This document shows positions 41,945-53,156 of a DNA stretch of 64,000 bases, piece by piece. The position numbers and the translations under genes were made by a program. Source of the stretch: Guillardia theta CCMP2712 (lineage: Eukaryota > Cryptophyceae > Pyrenomonadales > Geminigeraceae); contig NW_005434571.1 of assembly GCF_000315625.1 (NCBI RefSeq), positions 77,888 through 141,887 on the forward strand. The letters run 5' to 3'. The notes below the pieces were generated by a model. That model saw only the letters and a list, made by a program, of their open reading frames with translations. It did not search any database and was not told where the DNA came from. How positions within the stretch are numbered: the stretch's first letter is position 1; each line of letters opens with the position of its first letter.

Positions 41945-43250
41945 CTTGAACGGGATCGGACCGCCTCAATTCCACTGAGCCCGCCCCGCGACTCCGTGCA
42001 GTGCCGCGACACCGTGACGGCGACCTTGCCAAGTTGCCCGCCGTGACTCAGTGACCGTTCGACTCAGTCCGGCGCGGCGAGGCAGCGGAGTCCGCCTGGC
42101 GGCCCGGCGCCCGGGTCCAGGCGCCGCGGTCGTCCGATCCTGTAAAGACTTGAACGGGTCCGCCTCAATTTTACTGAGCCTGCCCCCGGGGCAGTCACGG
42201 TCCGCCGGCCGATCCGAGAAGACTTGAAGGCTTCCGAAGTTCATCTTCCGCCGCGCCGGCGGAAGCCGGCCTAGGCTCACCCCGGGCCGTGCCCGGCCGC
42301 CCGGCGCCGGTGCGAGTCGGACCCGTCACGCCGGTACGGTACGGTAGCCTAGTAGTACCGTACGTAGTACGGCCCGGCCCGCCGTACTACGGTACGGGCC
42401 GATCCGCCGGGCCGGTTACTGTCTCCGACACTGCGAGTACCGTAAGTCGCGCGGCTGCCCGGCGCACGCGGCGCCAGCTGAGCGGCGGCACTGCGCCTCC
42501 TCCTCGACCTGCTCCTTCATCCTCCGACCCCGAGTCCGGTCGGCAGTGGCGGGTCACCACCGTCGGGCGGCCTCAGCACTCAGGTCCAGGCTGCCGCAGC
42601 GGCCCGGCCGGCCCGGCCCTCATCACTCCTTGAACCCTGACCGTAGCCCAGCCGCGGCGGCGGGGCCTCCGACGATCCGATCGCTAAGTTGCCAAGTTGC
42701 GGCAACTGCCAAGGCCGGCGCTAGTAAGTTCAACTTGCCTCCCGCCGCCGCAGACTCTCTGCCAGGGCCGAACTTGGCAAAACCGTGTGATGATTCGGAG
42801 TTCCGAGCCGCCACCGGGTGACCGGGACTCCAAGTTTCGCCCGGCGCGCCGGGGCCCCGACGGTTCACTCAGCCTGGCGGCCCGGTGACCGTTCGGGAGT
42901 CAGTGCCCGGCCCCCAATCCGAGGCTCAGGCTCAGTGCCTGAGGTGGCACCGTCACGGTGAGGCTTGAAGTTCAAGTTGATGATTCGAGTCAATAGTTGA
43001 TGACGGTGAGCCAGTCTCGCCGCAGCATTAGGCGACCCTTGATTTTATGTTCACGGTTGATATTCATTAATAGACAGTGACGGTAGCATGTGCCAGGATC
43101 TCTGAACTTTGAGATCACCCGGTGACCGATCGGATCACTCCCGGTTCCGAAGTTCACTGAACAGGACTCCGGACAACTGAGTTCTTCCGACAGCGGTTCC
43201 GAGTAAGTTCAAGGCTGAGGGATGCCGCGGCACAGTACTACGCGGCAGCA
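41945..43250. repeat. GC-rich palindromic-word island I
   Basis: GTACGGTACGGTAGCC, GTAGTACCGTACGTAG and GGCCCGGCCGG words, plus an internal repeat (TGTAAAGACTTGAACGGG near 41935 and 42141). It ends about 40 nt beyond the stop of glutaredoxin copy 1. Confidence 0.75.
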
Positions 43251-43289
43251 CATAACCCATCATCATATGTTACACTACATAGCCCATCA

Positions 43290-44060
43290 CTACAAGGCTC
43301 CAGCCTCCTGCAAGATCGTCTCAAGCTCGCCTGGTAAGTGACATATTGGCATCAGTCCTCAGTGCATTGAGTGCATGTCAGATAAAAGTACCTGATGCTT
43401 TCTTCGACACCATGTCGTCGCCCCCTCCAATAAACTGATACAGCAGCTTCTCACAAAGGTAACATCATGCCGCATTCTCATACCTTCCCCTTGACAAAGA
43501 CGCGAGGAACAGATCTTCCTCCCGTCAGAGTATTCAGGGCGTCCTGTTCCAGCAACTATCAGTTATTTCGAATGCGCTCGTGAGCTCATTCAGCCTCGCC
43601 GCAGGGAGTACCTGGATGGCGTTGCCATCATCGCGGAGGTCCAGCTCAAGCACTTCGTACTTGGCATTCAGCGAATCCAGTGCATCCTTTGCCTGGAAGA
43701 GAAAGCAACAGCTCACGAAAAGTTGTACGAGAGTCAGGGGCGAGACTACCTTAGCGCAAAATGGGCAGTAAGACTTGGAGAAGACAACGACGGGGTTGCT
43801 GCAATTGATAGCATCAGCAAGTTCAATCCACACACTTATGAAGGCCATGAATGCAAATCTTGACAACAAGGATGGGCAAATGGGAAGCTATCATGGTAGA
43901 AAGTGAGCACATCATGCTTCACGCGTTGACAGGTCACACTAATAGGCAATGTCGGTCAATCAGCTCAATCTCACTTTTCAATCGCTTTCTTTGCCACATG
44001 TTCTGCCGTCATCATCGGTGTTGCGCCGCCGACGGCATTGTTTGTCATACAGTTCCCCAT
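43290..44060 (-). CDS. Glutaredoxin, copy 1 (CPFC active site)
   Basis: Six exons: 43975-44060, 43750-43798, 43612-43692, 43484-43543, 43392-43434 and 43290-43330, all with GT-AG introns and matching phases, giving 119 residues. The join AIEN|NPVVVFSKSYCPFCAK gives the dithiol active site CPFC. Then come AKDALDSLNAKYEVLELDLR, the cis-Pro segment GRSVPRVFVKGK, and FIGGGDDMV, the glutathione-binding GG-D step. Glutaredoxins reduce disulfides and glutathione mixed disulfides using glutathione. Length is normal for a single-domain class I enzyme, and no targeting peptide is obvious, so it is probably cytosolic. Tandem partner of the gene at 45942-46691. Confidence 0.93.
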
Positions 44061-44369
44061 AGCTCCGGTATCAAATACACGCAATGCACTCTTGTGTATG
44101 ACAGGGTATAAAATCTGATTATAATAAAGAGTACCAGGTTAGTTTTATGGGTACAACTTTAGTACTGTGATTCTGAAAATATTTCTGAGGGATGCGCGTT
44201 TTTAAAATTCCAAGGAGTCGAAGGAACAAACAATTTTGGAGGGACGCTCTAGCTGTAGATTTACAAATGGATTCCGTCGTACTTTGGGGGTCATCCATCA
44301 AATTGCTGCTCTAAATTTGAAATCACAAGAACAAGATACAATCAACCATCTGGTGAGTCACAACCCGCC
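44061..44369. other. Upstream region of glutaredoxin copy 1
   Basis: AT-rich with no gene; runs into island J. No clear TATA box. Confidence 0.4.
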
Positions 44370-45560
44370 GGTGACCGGTCCGACTCTCCGACCGCGGCCA
44401 CAGGACTTCATCCGATCGGACGCGGCTGCCGTCAATGCTCTCCACTACTGTCAGAATCCTCGTACTGATTTTTAACTTAACTTTGAGTAAAGAAGTCAGA
44501 ATCCTGACCGGCGAGGGACGTGACTTTCCAGTGACTCCCGGAGCCATCCTTAAGTCACAATGCTCCGATGATTCAACCGAACTTGAATGCTTAGCAACTC
44601 TTCAAACTGGCCCGGGGGGCAGGCTGCCGGGCGGCCCGGCCCCGGCAGCCGACGGCGAGGCGCCTCGGGCCCGGGCCCGGAGCGCGGCGGGGCCGGCCCG
44701 GGGGCCCGCGCCGCCGGGCGGCCGGCCCGGCGGGCGGACCGTTGGGCCTGACCGGCGGCCCGGGGGGCCGTCGGACCATGAGCCCGGTGACGATTACGGG
44801 GTGACCGTACTGGCGGCCGGCGAGTCGGCCGCGCCGCGGCGCGGCCGGGCGGGCCCGGGGCCGGGCCGGGCCGGCGGGCCCGGGGACTGCCAGTCCCACA
44901 CGGTCGGCCGCTTCCAGTTCAACGGTTCCGCCGCCGCCCGGCCGGCAGTGACTGCGGCAATGCCGCAGAACATAGGATCGGACCGGGTGCCGGGCACCGT
45001 GCCACCCGGCGTGCGCCGGGCCCGGGAGCCGCTGGAGCCGCCTCCGATACTCGGACGGGAGTCAGCACAGTGAGTGACGGTACTACCGTGCCAGGTCACC
45101 GCCCGGGTACGGGCACGGTATCGGACTGGCGGCCTAACTTAACTGAGTCAGTGTCGGGCCGACTGCCAGCCTCCCTGTCGGAGCGGCAACTCCCGGCACG
45201 GACTCCCGGACTCCAGGCTCGTCCGCCGTGATCCCCCCGCCCGGCGGCTGAGTGGCCGCACTGCACTTAGTGCTGACAGTGAGCCTAGTATGAGGCCCTT
45301 CAACCGGGGCGGCCCAGCGTCGCCGTACTACCGTACGGTAACCTGTCACTGGCCAGTTCAGCCTGTGCGACAAAGTCAGGGCCAAGCCTTCTCGATCCGA
45401 CGGACTTGGGGTCGTTCAACGGTTCCTGATTGTCCTCGATCTTATTTAAAACTCAGTAGAACTTTGAATACCCGGTGCCACTGGGCGCCACAAGGACGGC
45501 CTTGTCCAAGGCTCAGAGGCAGTGACAATCAGCGCGGTATTCTGAGCGTCAACGGTGTCT
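44370..45560. repeat. GC-rich palindromic-word island J
   Basis: Lies between the two glutaredoxin genes. Rich in GGCCCGG, CCGGCGGCCCGG and GTACCGTACGGTAAC-like words; carries a copy of the AT-rich motif at 44461-44492. The 212-residue frame through it is Gly/Pro/Arg-rich and not credible as a protein. Confidence 0.75.
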
Positions 45561-45941
45561 CCCGTTAAGGACTGTGGAAGTCCATGTCGCAGCTGATCAA
45601 AGCAAGTTACTCCGTGCACCGGGCTGAGCTTTTTGGATGAAGCAATGCCGTAATGCTGTGCAATGAGCCTGCAGGCCCAAGCCTCTTAAGTTCGTTGACT
45701 GTCCGATTGTGACATTGGAATGCAGCTTGAACTTCTTTCACTTTCAGGTATCAGTATATTACTATATTGTCGGATCATGGTGACATAGATGCGTGAATGA
45801 ACAAGCATACGATACTGATTATGATTCATATACTGACATTCAAGTTCGGTACTGACATTGAAGTTGCGGCATGAGAGCAAAATAATATCCAAGATGAGTG
45901 ACAAACACACCCCTATCGCCAAACACATCCCTAAACACCAC

Positions 45942-46691
45942 TTACAAGACTCCAGCCTCCTGCAAAATCTTTTGAAGCTCGCCTGATATGTGCCGCAGTT
46001 ACATCAAGATACTTCGTTGACCGGTTTACAGATAAACGTACCTGATGCTTTCTTCGACACCATGTCGTCGCCCCCTCCAATAAACTGATACAGCAGCTTC
46101 TCACAAAGGCAACATCATGCCGCATTCTCATACCTTCCCCTTGACAAAGACACGAGGAACAGATCTTCCTCCGCTCAAGTTGTTCAGGGCGTCCTGTACG
46201 AGAGTCACCTGCTTTGCCATATTTGACCACTCACGGCAGGGAGTACCTGGATGGCGTTGCCATCATCGCGGAGGTCAAGCTCAAGCACTTCGTACTTGGC
46301 ATTAAGTGAGTCTAAAACATTCTTGGCCTTGACGAGAAAACAACAGATTAGATACATTTCCCGCGAACTTTACATAGATCAGTGGAAAGAATACCTTAGC
46401 ACAATATGGACAATAGGACTTGGAGAAGACAACGACGGCGTTGCTGCGGACAACAGCATCAGTCACCTTGACACAACGCATCAAGTCATACACGTTGATT
46501 GACAGCCACTCTGTGAATCCACCACAGCAAACAAGAAAGGAGATGCAACATAGATCGATGAACATGTCATTGACAGGACATTACATGACAACACGAGCAT
46601 TTGATCGCTGAGCTCGAGCTTACTTGTCAATCGCCTGCCTTGCAATAGCATCTGCCGCCACCATCGAACTTCTGCTGGTTCTGTTCCCCAT
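45942..46691 (-). CDS. Glutaredoxin, copy 2 (CPYC active site)
   Basis: Six exons: 46624-46691, 46395-46443, 46247-46327, 46134-46193, 46042-46084 and 45942-45982; introns at the same positions and phases as copy 1; 113 residues. Starts MGNRTSRSSMVAADA; the active site is KSYCPYCAK, the classical form. SVPRVFVKGK and FIGGGDDMVSKKASGELQ complete the fold. Exons 3-5 are nearly identical to copy 1, while the N-termini, active-site Phe/Tyr and introns 1-2 have diverged. The MGN start is shared; residue 2 is Gly, so N-myristoylation is conceivable but unproven. Confidence 0.93.
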
Positions 46692-47630
46692 GGTGTCACC
46701 AGTACAACTTATATTAATTTAATTTGTACAATGATAACTAAATTGTTTGTAGTTTGTACCATTTATTATTTTTCAAGGGACGAGAATTGATCAAAACAAC
46801 CAAACTATTTCTACCAGCATGGAAGCATCTATAGAATATATATTGCTTTTTAAAAAACATGAAGGATTTTTCTACCGAATCAAAGCTCTACGTCTGAAAA
46901 CTTAAAACTTAATATTGAATTTTACTATTGGATTTAAAGGAGTTTTTGAAGTACCCGGTCGTTGGTCAGGGTAATGACGGGGTCATGTTCGGTTCAGTAG
47001 CGCAGGTGAGGCGGGTTGGAATTTCGAGTTTTTGAATCTGCAGTTGCAATGCGTGAGTACTGCATGGCGGTGGGGTGGGAGGACACGGGTGAAAGAGCAA
47101 GGAACAGCTTGATGATAGGCTTGAAAGATGTCCTATACAGATCCTCTCTCGGGAAACACAAGCGCTCGCGAATCCTTCATCTCCTGATTCTCCATGCAAA
47201 CTATCTGTCCCTTCATGGCCGCCTGACATCGAATCCGTTTCCTTGTATCTTGCTGCTACTTGCTCCCTTCCTCTCCTCTCTGAGATCACTGCTATCAACG
47301 ATATTTGCATCATGATCTCTATCCCTTTTCACGTTTCGCAATAAGTGATGGATGCGTGTCAGGGAGATCTTCAAGACTGAAGGAAACTCCGCAGCATGAT
47401 GAAGCACAAGAGTATATTGACTCCTTTCTCCTGTCCATGTGTACTGATACAAGTATTAGGATGAAGATGGAGGACTCACTTGCTGGTACTGATCATCTTT
47501 CTCATGTTATGCTCTCGTCCCCTGCGGCCCTCTGACTTGAAGACGCAGAGGAGCAGGTTGCTCCCAACGGAGGCAGGTGCAAGCGATCGCGTACCACTGA
47601 AGGTGGGGAGGAATGCTCCTTTAGAGTGTA
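46692..47630. other. Spacer; may hold 5' exons of the kinesin gene
   Basis: A plus-strand start ATGTTCGGTTCAGTAGCGCAG before a GTGAGG donor (46986-47006) is a candidate first exon. Frames at 47016-47535 are open but unrecognised. No support strong enough to call. Confidence 0.35.
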
Positions 47631-49220
47631 TGATTCAGATGGTATCAGGCTCCAAGGCCAAGAAAGGATGGACTAGTGCTGCTGCTCCTTCCTTTGCCGA
47701 GGACGAGCAGCAGATGAGAATCAGGGAGCTTGAGGAAGAACTGGAGCTGGCCAAAGAGAAGTTTGAACAGGAGGAGAAGAGTTGTCAGGTAAGGCTGTAA
47801 ATATTCGAGCTCTCAACCTAAGACAAACTTGTTAGAACGCCTCCTCCCTCCTGCAGGAAGCCAATGCGAGGGAGAGAGATCTTCGATTCGAAATCACTCA
47901 GCTCCAGGACCAGCTCAAGCTCTCGCAAGGGAGCGCCCCCTTAGATGCGAGGACGCAGAAGCTGGTGAACGAGAAGCGAAAGCTGGCGTTGGAGGTGCAG
48001 GCACTGAAGGAAGGGAAGGAGTCAGCCGAGCAGAGAGCTAAGGCGCTTTCTTCCATGGTCGAGCGGCTGCAGAAATCTGGTGACAAGGAGGAGCCTGCTA
48101 AGGACGCGCGAGGTAGGACCCGTACGTCCAGCAGGGAGAGAGCTTCAGACAAGGACAAGCCAGGGAAGGAGGAGCAGCAGATGATCTCGAAGCTTCAGGC
48201 TGAGATCAAGCGGCTGGAGAAGGAGGTGGCTGCCTCGGCTGCTGCTACTGAGCGAGCCAAGTCTTCCTCTTCGTCCAAGGTCCGAGAGCTGGAGCAACAG
48301 GTGGAAGAGCTTGCGGCAAGTCTGAAGAGGGCAGAGGAGGCGAAACAAGCGGAGGAGGAGAAGTTTGCTGGAGACAAGAAGGCTCTGCTGTCGGAGCTGG
48401 CTGATGCCAAAAAGAATCTGGAGCGGAGCAGCAAGAACAACCAGAAAGAGGAGGAGATGAGAAAGATCTTGGCAGAGAAGGAGAAAGTGGTGGAGCAGCT
48501 TCAGAGTCAGGTCTCTCAGCTCGAGGGGGAGAAGCAACAGCTCTGCGACGAACTACGTCAGCTGCAGCAGGAGTGCTCGGACACGGCCACGCGCCTCAGC
48601 GACACGAAGAAGGACGAGGAGGGATCCGTCGGAAACAAGAGGAGGAGAGCGAAGTGCGGTGGTAGGTTCAGCATCGAAGAGTCGGATGCTCTGATCGAGA
48701 AGCTAGCGGGGCTGCAGGCGCAGTACCTGCAGATGACTGCGAACAAGACAGGAGGAGGAGGAGGAGGAGGAGACAAGAGAAGCTCGACTGAAATAGTTGA
48801 GATGCAGCAGAGGCTGGAGCGAGCGCAGCAGGAGCGAGACGATCTCACGGAGCTGACGCAGCAGCAGGAGCGGCTGATCGCAGGCCTAGAGGATCAGCTG
48901 CATCAGAGCGAGAGAAGGCGGGCCCAGCTGCACAACCAGATCCAGGAGCTGCGGGGGAACATCAGGGTCTTCTGCCGCATCCGCCCGTTCCTGCAGGAGG
49001 AGGCAACCATGGACGCCCCCTCTGACATGACCTTCGGGCGCAGCGGGGACCGGCCCTCCATCCTCATCAGCCTCCCTCCCCCGCAGGGAGGACGCAAGAA
49101 GGACTCGCAGAGCTTGTCGTTCGAGTACGATGAAGTCTTCGACCCGCAGAGCTCTCAGGCTTCCGTCTTCCGTGAGATCGAGCCGCTGATGCAGGTGCTT
49201 GTCCTCTTCTTCCTCTCTCT

Positions 49221-49256
<36 letters not shown>

Positions 49257-50912
49257 CTCGTCCTTCCCCTCCTTCCTTCGCTGCTCCCCATCCTGCTCCT
49301 CGCACACCAAAGATATGTTTCATCGTCTGACAAGCTCCGCAGAGCGTCATGGACGGCTATCGTGTCTGCATCTTTGCCTACGGCCAGGTTCATCCCCTCT
49401 CCTCTCCCCCTCCTCCCTGCTGACCTCGAGATAGACTGGCTCGGGCAAGACCCACACCATGGAAGGAAAGATCCGAGCAGGGAAGCAGGACGAGCAGAGG
49501 TGAAGCCTTGCTGGTGTCGCTTGCTACTATCTGACACTGGCACGCAGAGGAGTCGTGCCTCGCTGCATGGAGCGGCTGATTGAGCTGCGTAATGAGATGC
49601 AGAAGAGAGACTGGAGTATCAACTTGCAGGTGAAGGGGGGAGGAGGAGGAGGAGGAGGAGGAGGAGGAGGATGGATGGATACTGAACTTTTACTAGTGCT
49701 CCTGCCTGGAGATCTACAACGAAGTGATCCGTGACCTGCTCTGCGACAAGGAGGATGCTTCGAAGAAACTCGGTCGCTCTCGATGTTCATTCTCCTCCTC
49801 GTGCTCACAATTGTAGCAGAGATCAAGCACGACAAGTCCACCGGAGATGTCGTCGTCACCAACCTAACTCAGGTCCTCCTCGTTCTCCTCCACGACTACC
49901 AAAAGCTTGTTTGCTCCTTCTTCCACCTCCTTCTCTTGTAGTTTCGAACAAGGCTGACCACCACACAGCTTCCCGTGCAGTCAGAGGAAGAGATCTACCG
50001 CATCATTCAGTCTGCCTCTCGGCGCAGAGAGACAGCTTCGACTGTGAGGTGACGAGAAGAGGACGAAGAGGGGAGAGGAGGCGACTTAGCTTGTGCTGGC
50101 AGGAACGCCACGTCTTCCAGGAGCCACAGTGTGCTACAGGTTGTTGGTCAGCCATGATGTTGAGTTGCCTGACTGATGCGCAGCTGACTGTTGAATGCAA
50201 GCACATGCGGACGGGAGAGGTGCTCACTTCACCTCCTCCTCTTCCGCTCCTCCCCATCCTCCTCCTTTCTCTTCTCCCTCCTTCCTTTTCCTCTCTCGTT
50301 CTTTCTGCGCTTCCTCATGGCGTTTGTGCAGTCCAAGAAGGGGATTCTCAACATGGTGGACCTTGCGGGCAGCGAAAGGATCAGCATAGATCATGACAGC
50401 AAGACTACCAAGGAAGCGCAGGCGAGTTTCGACTTTCTCAATTGTTCGATCTCCTCCTCCCTTGCTCGACCTCCTCCTCCCTTCGTCCTCCTCTTCCGCT
50501 TCCTTTTTTATCTCCATGCTGTCCTCGTGCTCACACCTGAGAGCAGAACATCAACAAGAGCTTGAGCTCGCTGCTCGGAGTGATTCAGGCGCTTGCAAGC
50601 AAGCAAGCTCACGTCCCCTTCCGCAACTCGAAGTTGACTCACCTCCTTTCGTCCTCCCTCGCGGGAGACGGCAAGGTACGCTCCTCTCCTCTCTTCGCTC
50701 TTCTCCTCACCTCGCTCCTCTCCTCTCTTCGCTCCTCTCCTCTCCTCGCTCCCTCTCCCTCCTTTTCTCCTCGTGAAGCTCCGCAGGCCCTCATGTTCGC
50801 CAATCTGTCGCCTCGCCTACAGCACGTGCATGAAAGCATCAACACCCTTCGCTTCGCCGCGCAAGTCAACGTCTGCCAGCTCGGACATGGCAAGCTCAAG
50901 GCTGGGGAGTAG
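47631..50912 (+). CDS. Kinesin-14 (C-terminal motor), multi-exon
   Basis: The N-terminal half is a long Glu/Lys/Gln-rich coiled coil (47690-48940). The neck [15 protein letters not shown] directly precedes the motor, the order found in minus-end-directed kinesin-14. Motor exons give, in order, [14 protein letters not shown] (P-loop, intron inside), [29 protein letters not shown] (switch I, intron before N), [11 protein letters not shown] (switch II), [16 protein letters not shown] and [13 protein letters not shown], ending MFANLSP...[16 protein letters not shown] and a short tail. At least ten introns, several with pyrimidine or GAG microsatellites. Such motors act in spindle and microtubule organisation. 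The exact start is undecided (Met at 47631, or upstream exons). The end lies about 80 nt from the convergent gene. Confidence 0.9.
49217..49262 (+). repeat. TC/CTCTCT tract in a kinesin intron
   Basis: CT dinucleotide run in the first intron inside the motor domain, after EIEPLMQ. Confidence 0.8.
49636..49679 (+). repeat. GGA trinucleotide repeat in a kinesin intron
   Basis: GGAGGAGGA run after the GTGAAGGGG donor; the intron ends TTTACTAG before TGCTCCTGCCTGG. Confidence 0.85.
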
Positions 50913-50992
50913 AAGGAACAAGCTTTCAAAGAACAGAAGGATGAGGAGGAAGAGGATTTTAACTGACTGCTTGAAGAAACTAACTAATTCGA

Positions 50993-52567
50993 CTACTCAA
51001 CTGAGTTGTTGTCAAGCACGATCTTGTTCTTGCTGTCCTCCGACACAAACAGACTCCCTCGCGAGTTCCCTCGCAAATCGTTGTGCTCGAACGTCCCCCA
51101 TCCTCCGTCCTTCACTAGAATCCCGAACTCTCCGTTCTGAGTGATGCGATTCTGCTTGCACAGAGGCTTGCCGGCCTGCCAGCATGTGATGCCGGAGAGA
51201 GAGTTCTGAAAGATGTCGTTCTTCTCGATCTCACACCGCGAATGATGGTGCACGTCTACCCCTCCGCTGTGCTCGTGCCCGAAGATCTTGTTGCGGACGA
51301 TCCTTGGGTTGCTGCTCTCCCGCACGTCGATGCCGGACAGTCCGTTGCTGTTGATGTCGTTGTCAGTGATGACGCCCCTTCCGTTGTCGAACACGGCGAC
51401 GCCATGCTTGCCGTTGCTGCGGATGCGGTTGAAGCGGATCTCAGGGCGGGACCCTTCGGAGATCTCGATGCCTGACTGTCCGTTGTGATGTATTTCTGTG
51501 TCCTCCACCACCCCCTCGCTCCCGTCGTAGAAGTGAACACCGGTCCCCGCGCACTGATAGATCTCACACCTTCGGATCTTGGGCTTCGTATCCTTGTGGT
51601 GAACTGAGATGCACGTCAGGCTCGCGCTTGACAACTTGCAGCCTTCCACCACCAGCTTGCCCGCCATGATGTCGATACAGTTCCAGAAGCCGCTTCCTCG
51701 CTGCCTGATAGTGATGTTGGTGATGGACCCGAACTCAGTCTCTGCGATGATAGCGTCTCTCCCGTTAGTCTCGATGACGATGTCGTCGACATGCCCCTCC
51801 CCAACTATCATGACCGGCCTCGACACTCGAAGCGTCTCCTTGTACTTTCCTGCTCGCACAACGATCTTGTCTCCGGACTTGGCAGCTTCCAAGGCATCGG
51901 CGATGCGCTGATAACGATCTGACTTTGACACGTACAGCGTAGAGGTGATGTCGGAGAGGACTGGCGGTATGCTGACTTGTCGATCTTCATCCTTGGTGAA
52001 GGAGGAGAGGCGGACGGCAGAGTTGAGCTCATGAATCTCCTGCTTCACATCCCGCATGTCAAATATCAGCTGATCTACATTCCTCCTCATCTCTTCCATC
52101 CGGTTGTGCGCCAGGTCAGCTTGTTTACTTGCTCTGCTGCACTCCATGGAGTTCTGCTTGATCTTGCCCTGGAACAGCTCGAGCAGCTGCTGGATCCTCG
52201 AGTCATAAGCATCCATCATCTCCTGACGCTCTGCTCGCTCCTTGTCCAGCAGCTTGTGAAGGTCATTCAGTTCCATCTCTCTCACATGCAGCGCCTTCTC
52301 CAACCTCGCCATACGCTCGTCTCGCTCGGTCGCCGCGTTGTTGAGCAGGTCGACATGGTGCTGCAGGTTTTCCTCCCTGTGCCTGAACTCGTCTCTCCTC
52401 GTGATCCTCGCTGCACACCCGGACTTGGCGAAAGAGCAGGAGAGGACCTCCAGCGGGCACTCGTGCTGCGCCTCCTCTCCCTTGAAGACCACGGCTCCGC
52501 ATCCTCTCACGCACATGGCCACGTCCTCGATCCCCGGCTTGCCTCGTCCTTCGCTTACGGTATTCAT
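50993..52567 (-). CDS. TRAF-type zinc finger, coiled coil and parallel beta-helix protein
   Basis: 524 residues, apparently one exon. Residues about 15-70 have cysteine/histidine spacing of TRAF-type fingers (CVRGCGAVVF...HECPLEVLSCSFAKSGC...H). A coiled coil follows (about 75-210). From about 225 on there are right-handed beta-helix repeats of the PbH1/NosD type with recurring N-xI and G-I/V steps: GVHFYDGSEG, SGIEISEGSRPEI, HGVAVFDNGRG, SGIDVRESSNPRI, SGGVDVHHHS. Similar helices are found in FBXO11 and in bacterial carbohydrate-binding proteins. Likely a binding or scaffold protein; catalytic residues are not evident. The upstream side has a possible acceptor (CTGGTCAG just before the ATG), so a further 5' exon is possible. 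Confidence 0.75.
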   Translation of the reverse strand: MNTVSEGRGKPGIEDVAMCVRGCGAVVFKGEEAQHECPLEVLSCSFAKSGCAARITRRDEFRHREENLQHHVDLLNNAATERDERMARLEKALHVREMELNDLHKLLDKERAERQEMMDAYDSRIQQLLELFQGKIKQNSMECSRASKQADLAHNRMEEMRRNVDQLIFDMRDVKQEIHELNSAVRLSSFTKDEDRQVSIPPVLSDITSTLYVSKSDRYQRIADALEAAKSGDKIVVRAGKYKETLRVSRPVMIVGEGHVDDIVIETNGRDAIIAETEFGSITNITIRQRGSGFWNCIDIMAGKLVVEGCKLSSASLTCISVHHKDTKPKIRRCEIYQCAGTGVHFYDGSEGVVEDTEIHHNGQSGIEISEGSRPEIRFNRIRSNGKHGVAVFDNGRGVITDNDINSNGLSGIDVRESSNPRIVRNKIFGHEHSGGVDVHHHSRCEIEKNDIFQNSLSGITCWQAGKPLCKQNRITQNGEFGILVKDGGWGTFEHNDLRGNSRGSLFVSEDSKNKIVLDNNSVE

Positions 52568-53156
52568 CCTGACCAGAGCTAGCAGCGATGTGCTGCGACC
52601 TCAGTCCCTTGTTTCTTGATCGTCTTCCTCTCAACCTGCCTCCCTCCACCCTCTCCTTGAACTCCTTTGTATCGACTCAGGGAGGTGATTTACAGGGGAA
52701 CAGCTACAGTGACGTTCTTGTCAGACTGATGGTTTCTGTTTGCTCCTCTTCTCCTCTTCTCCTCGTCTCTTCTTCCCTCTTCTCCTCGTCTCTTCTCCTC
52801 CTCTTCTCCTCGTCTCTTCTCCTCCCTCATCTCCATCAACCCCCTGGCGCTACCGAGCCTGCAGTCTCTCATGTCGGTCCGCTCGGATACTGAGGCGGAG
52901 AATTCCTATTTTTGGCCTGAAGAAAGAAGCAACTAACATATGGGAGGATTACATCATCATGATGTTGGTAATGATATTACAAGGAGATTTCTTCTGTCAT
53001 TTCATGAGCGAGGGTGAAAGTGTGCGCAATTAGGCAAGGCAATCGTTTCCTTTGTTTTTGACGTGTACTTTCGACTGAACTTAAAGGCAATGCAACGATG
53101 CGAGCAGTCAGATCAACTCAAAGTCCAACTGCCTTTCCTTTTGGACAAGAGCCGCT
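52568..53156. other. Intergenic, pyrimidine-rich
   Basis: A CTCCTCTTCTCCTCGTCTCT repeat (52740-52830) lies upstream of the beta-helix gene and beyond the 3' end of the protease gene. No credible gene. Confidence 0.5.

Noticed and set aside
44435-45073. 212-residue frame in island J
   Set aside because: Composition is pure GC bias (Gly, Pro, Arg, Ala), with no counterpart in other islands and no motif.
46395-46466. Glutaredoxin copy 2 exon starting at 46466 (VTDAVVRSNAVVV)
   Set aside because: The acceptor at 46444-46445 (CCGCAG) gives the correct phase with the GTAAGC donor and the family-typical N-N-A-V-V-V junction, and the same site exists in copy 1.
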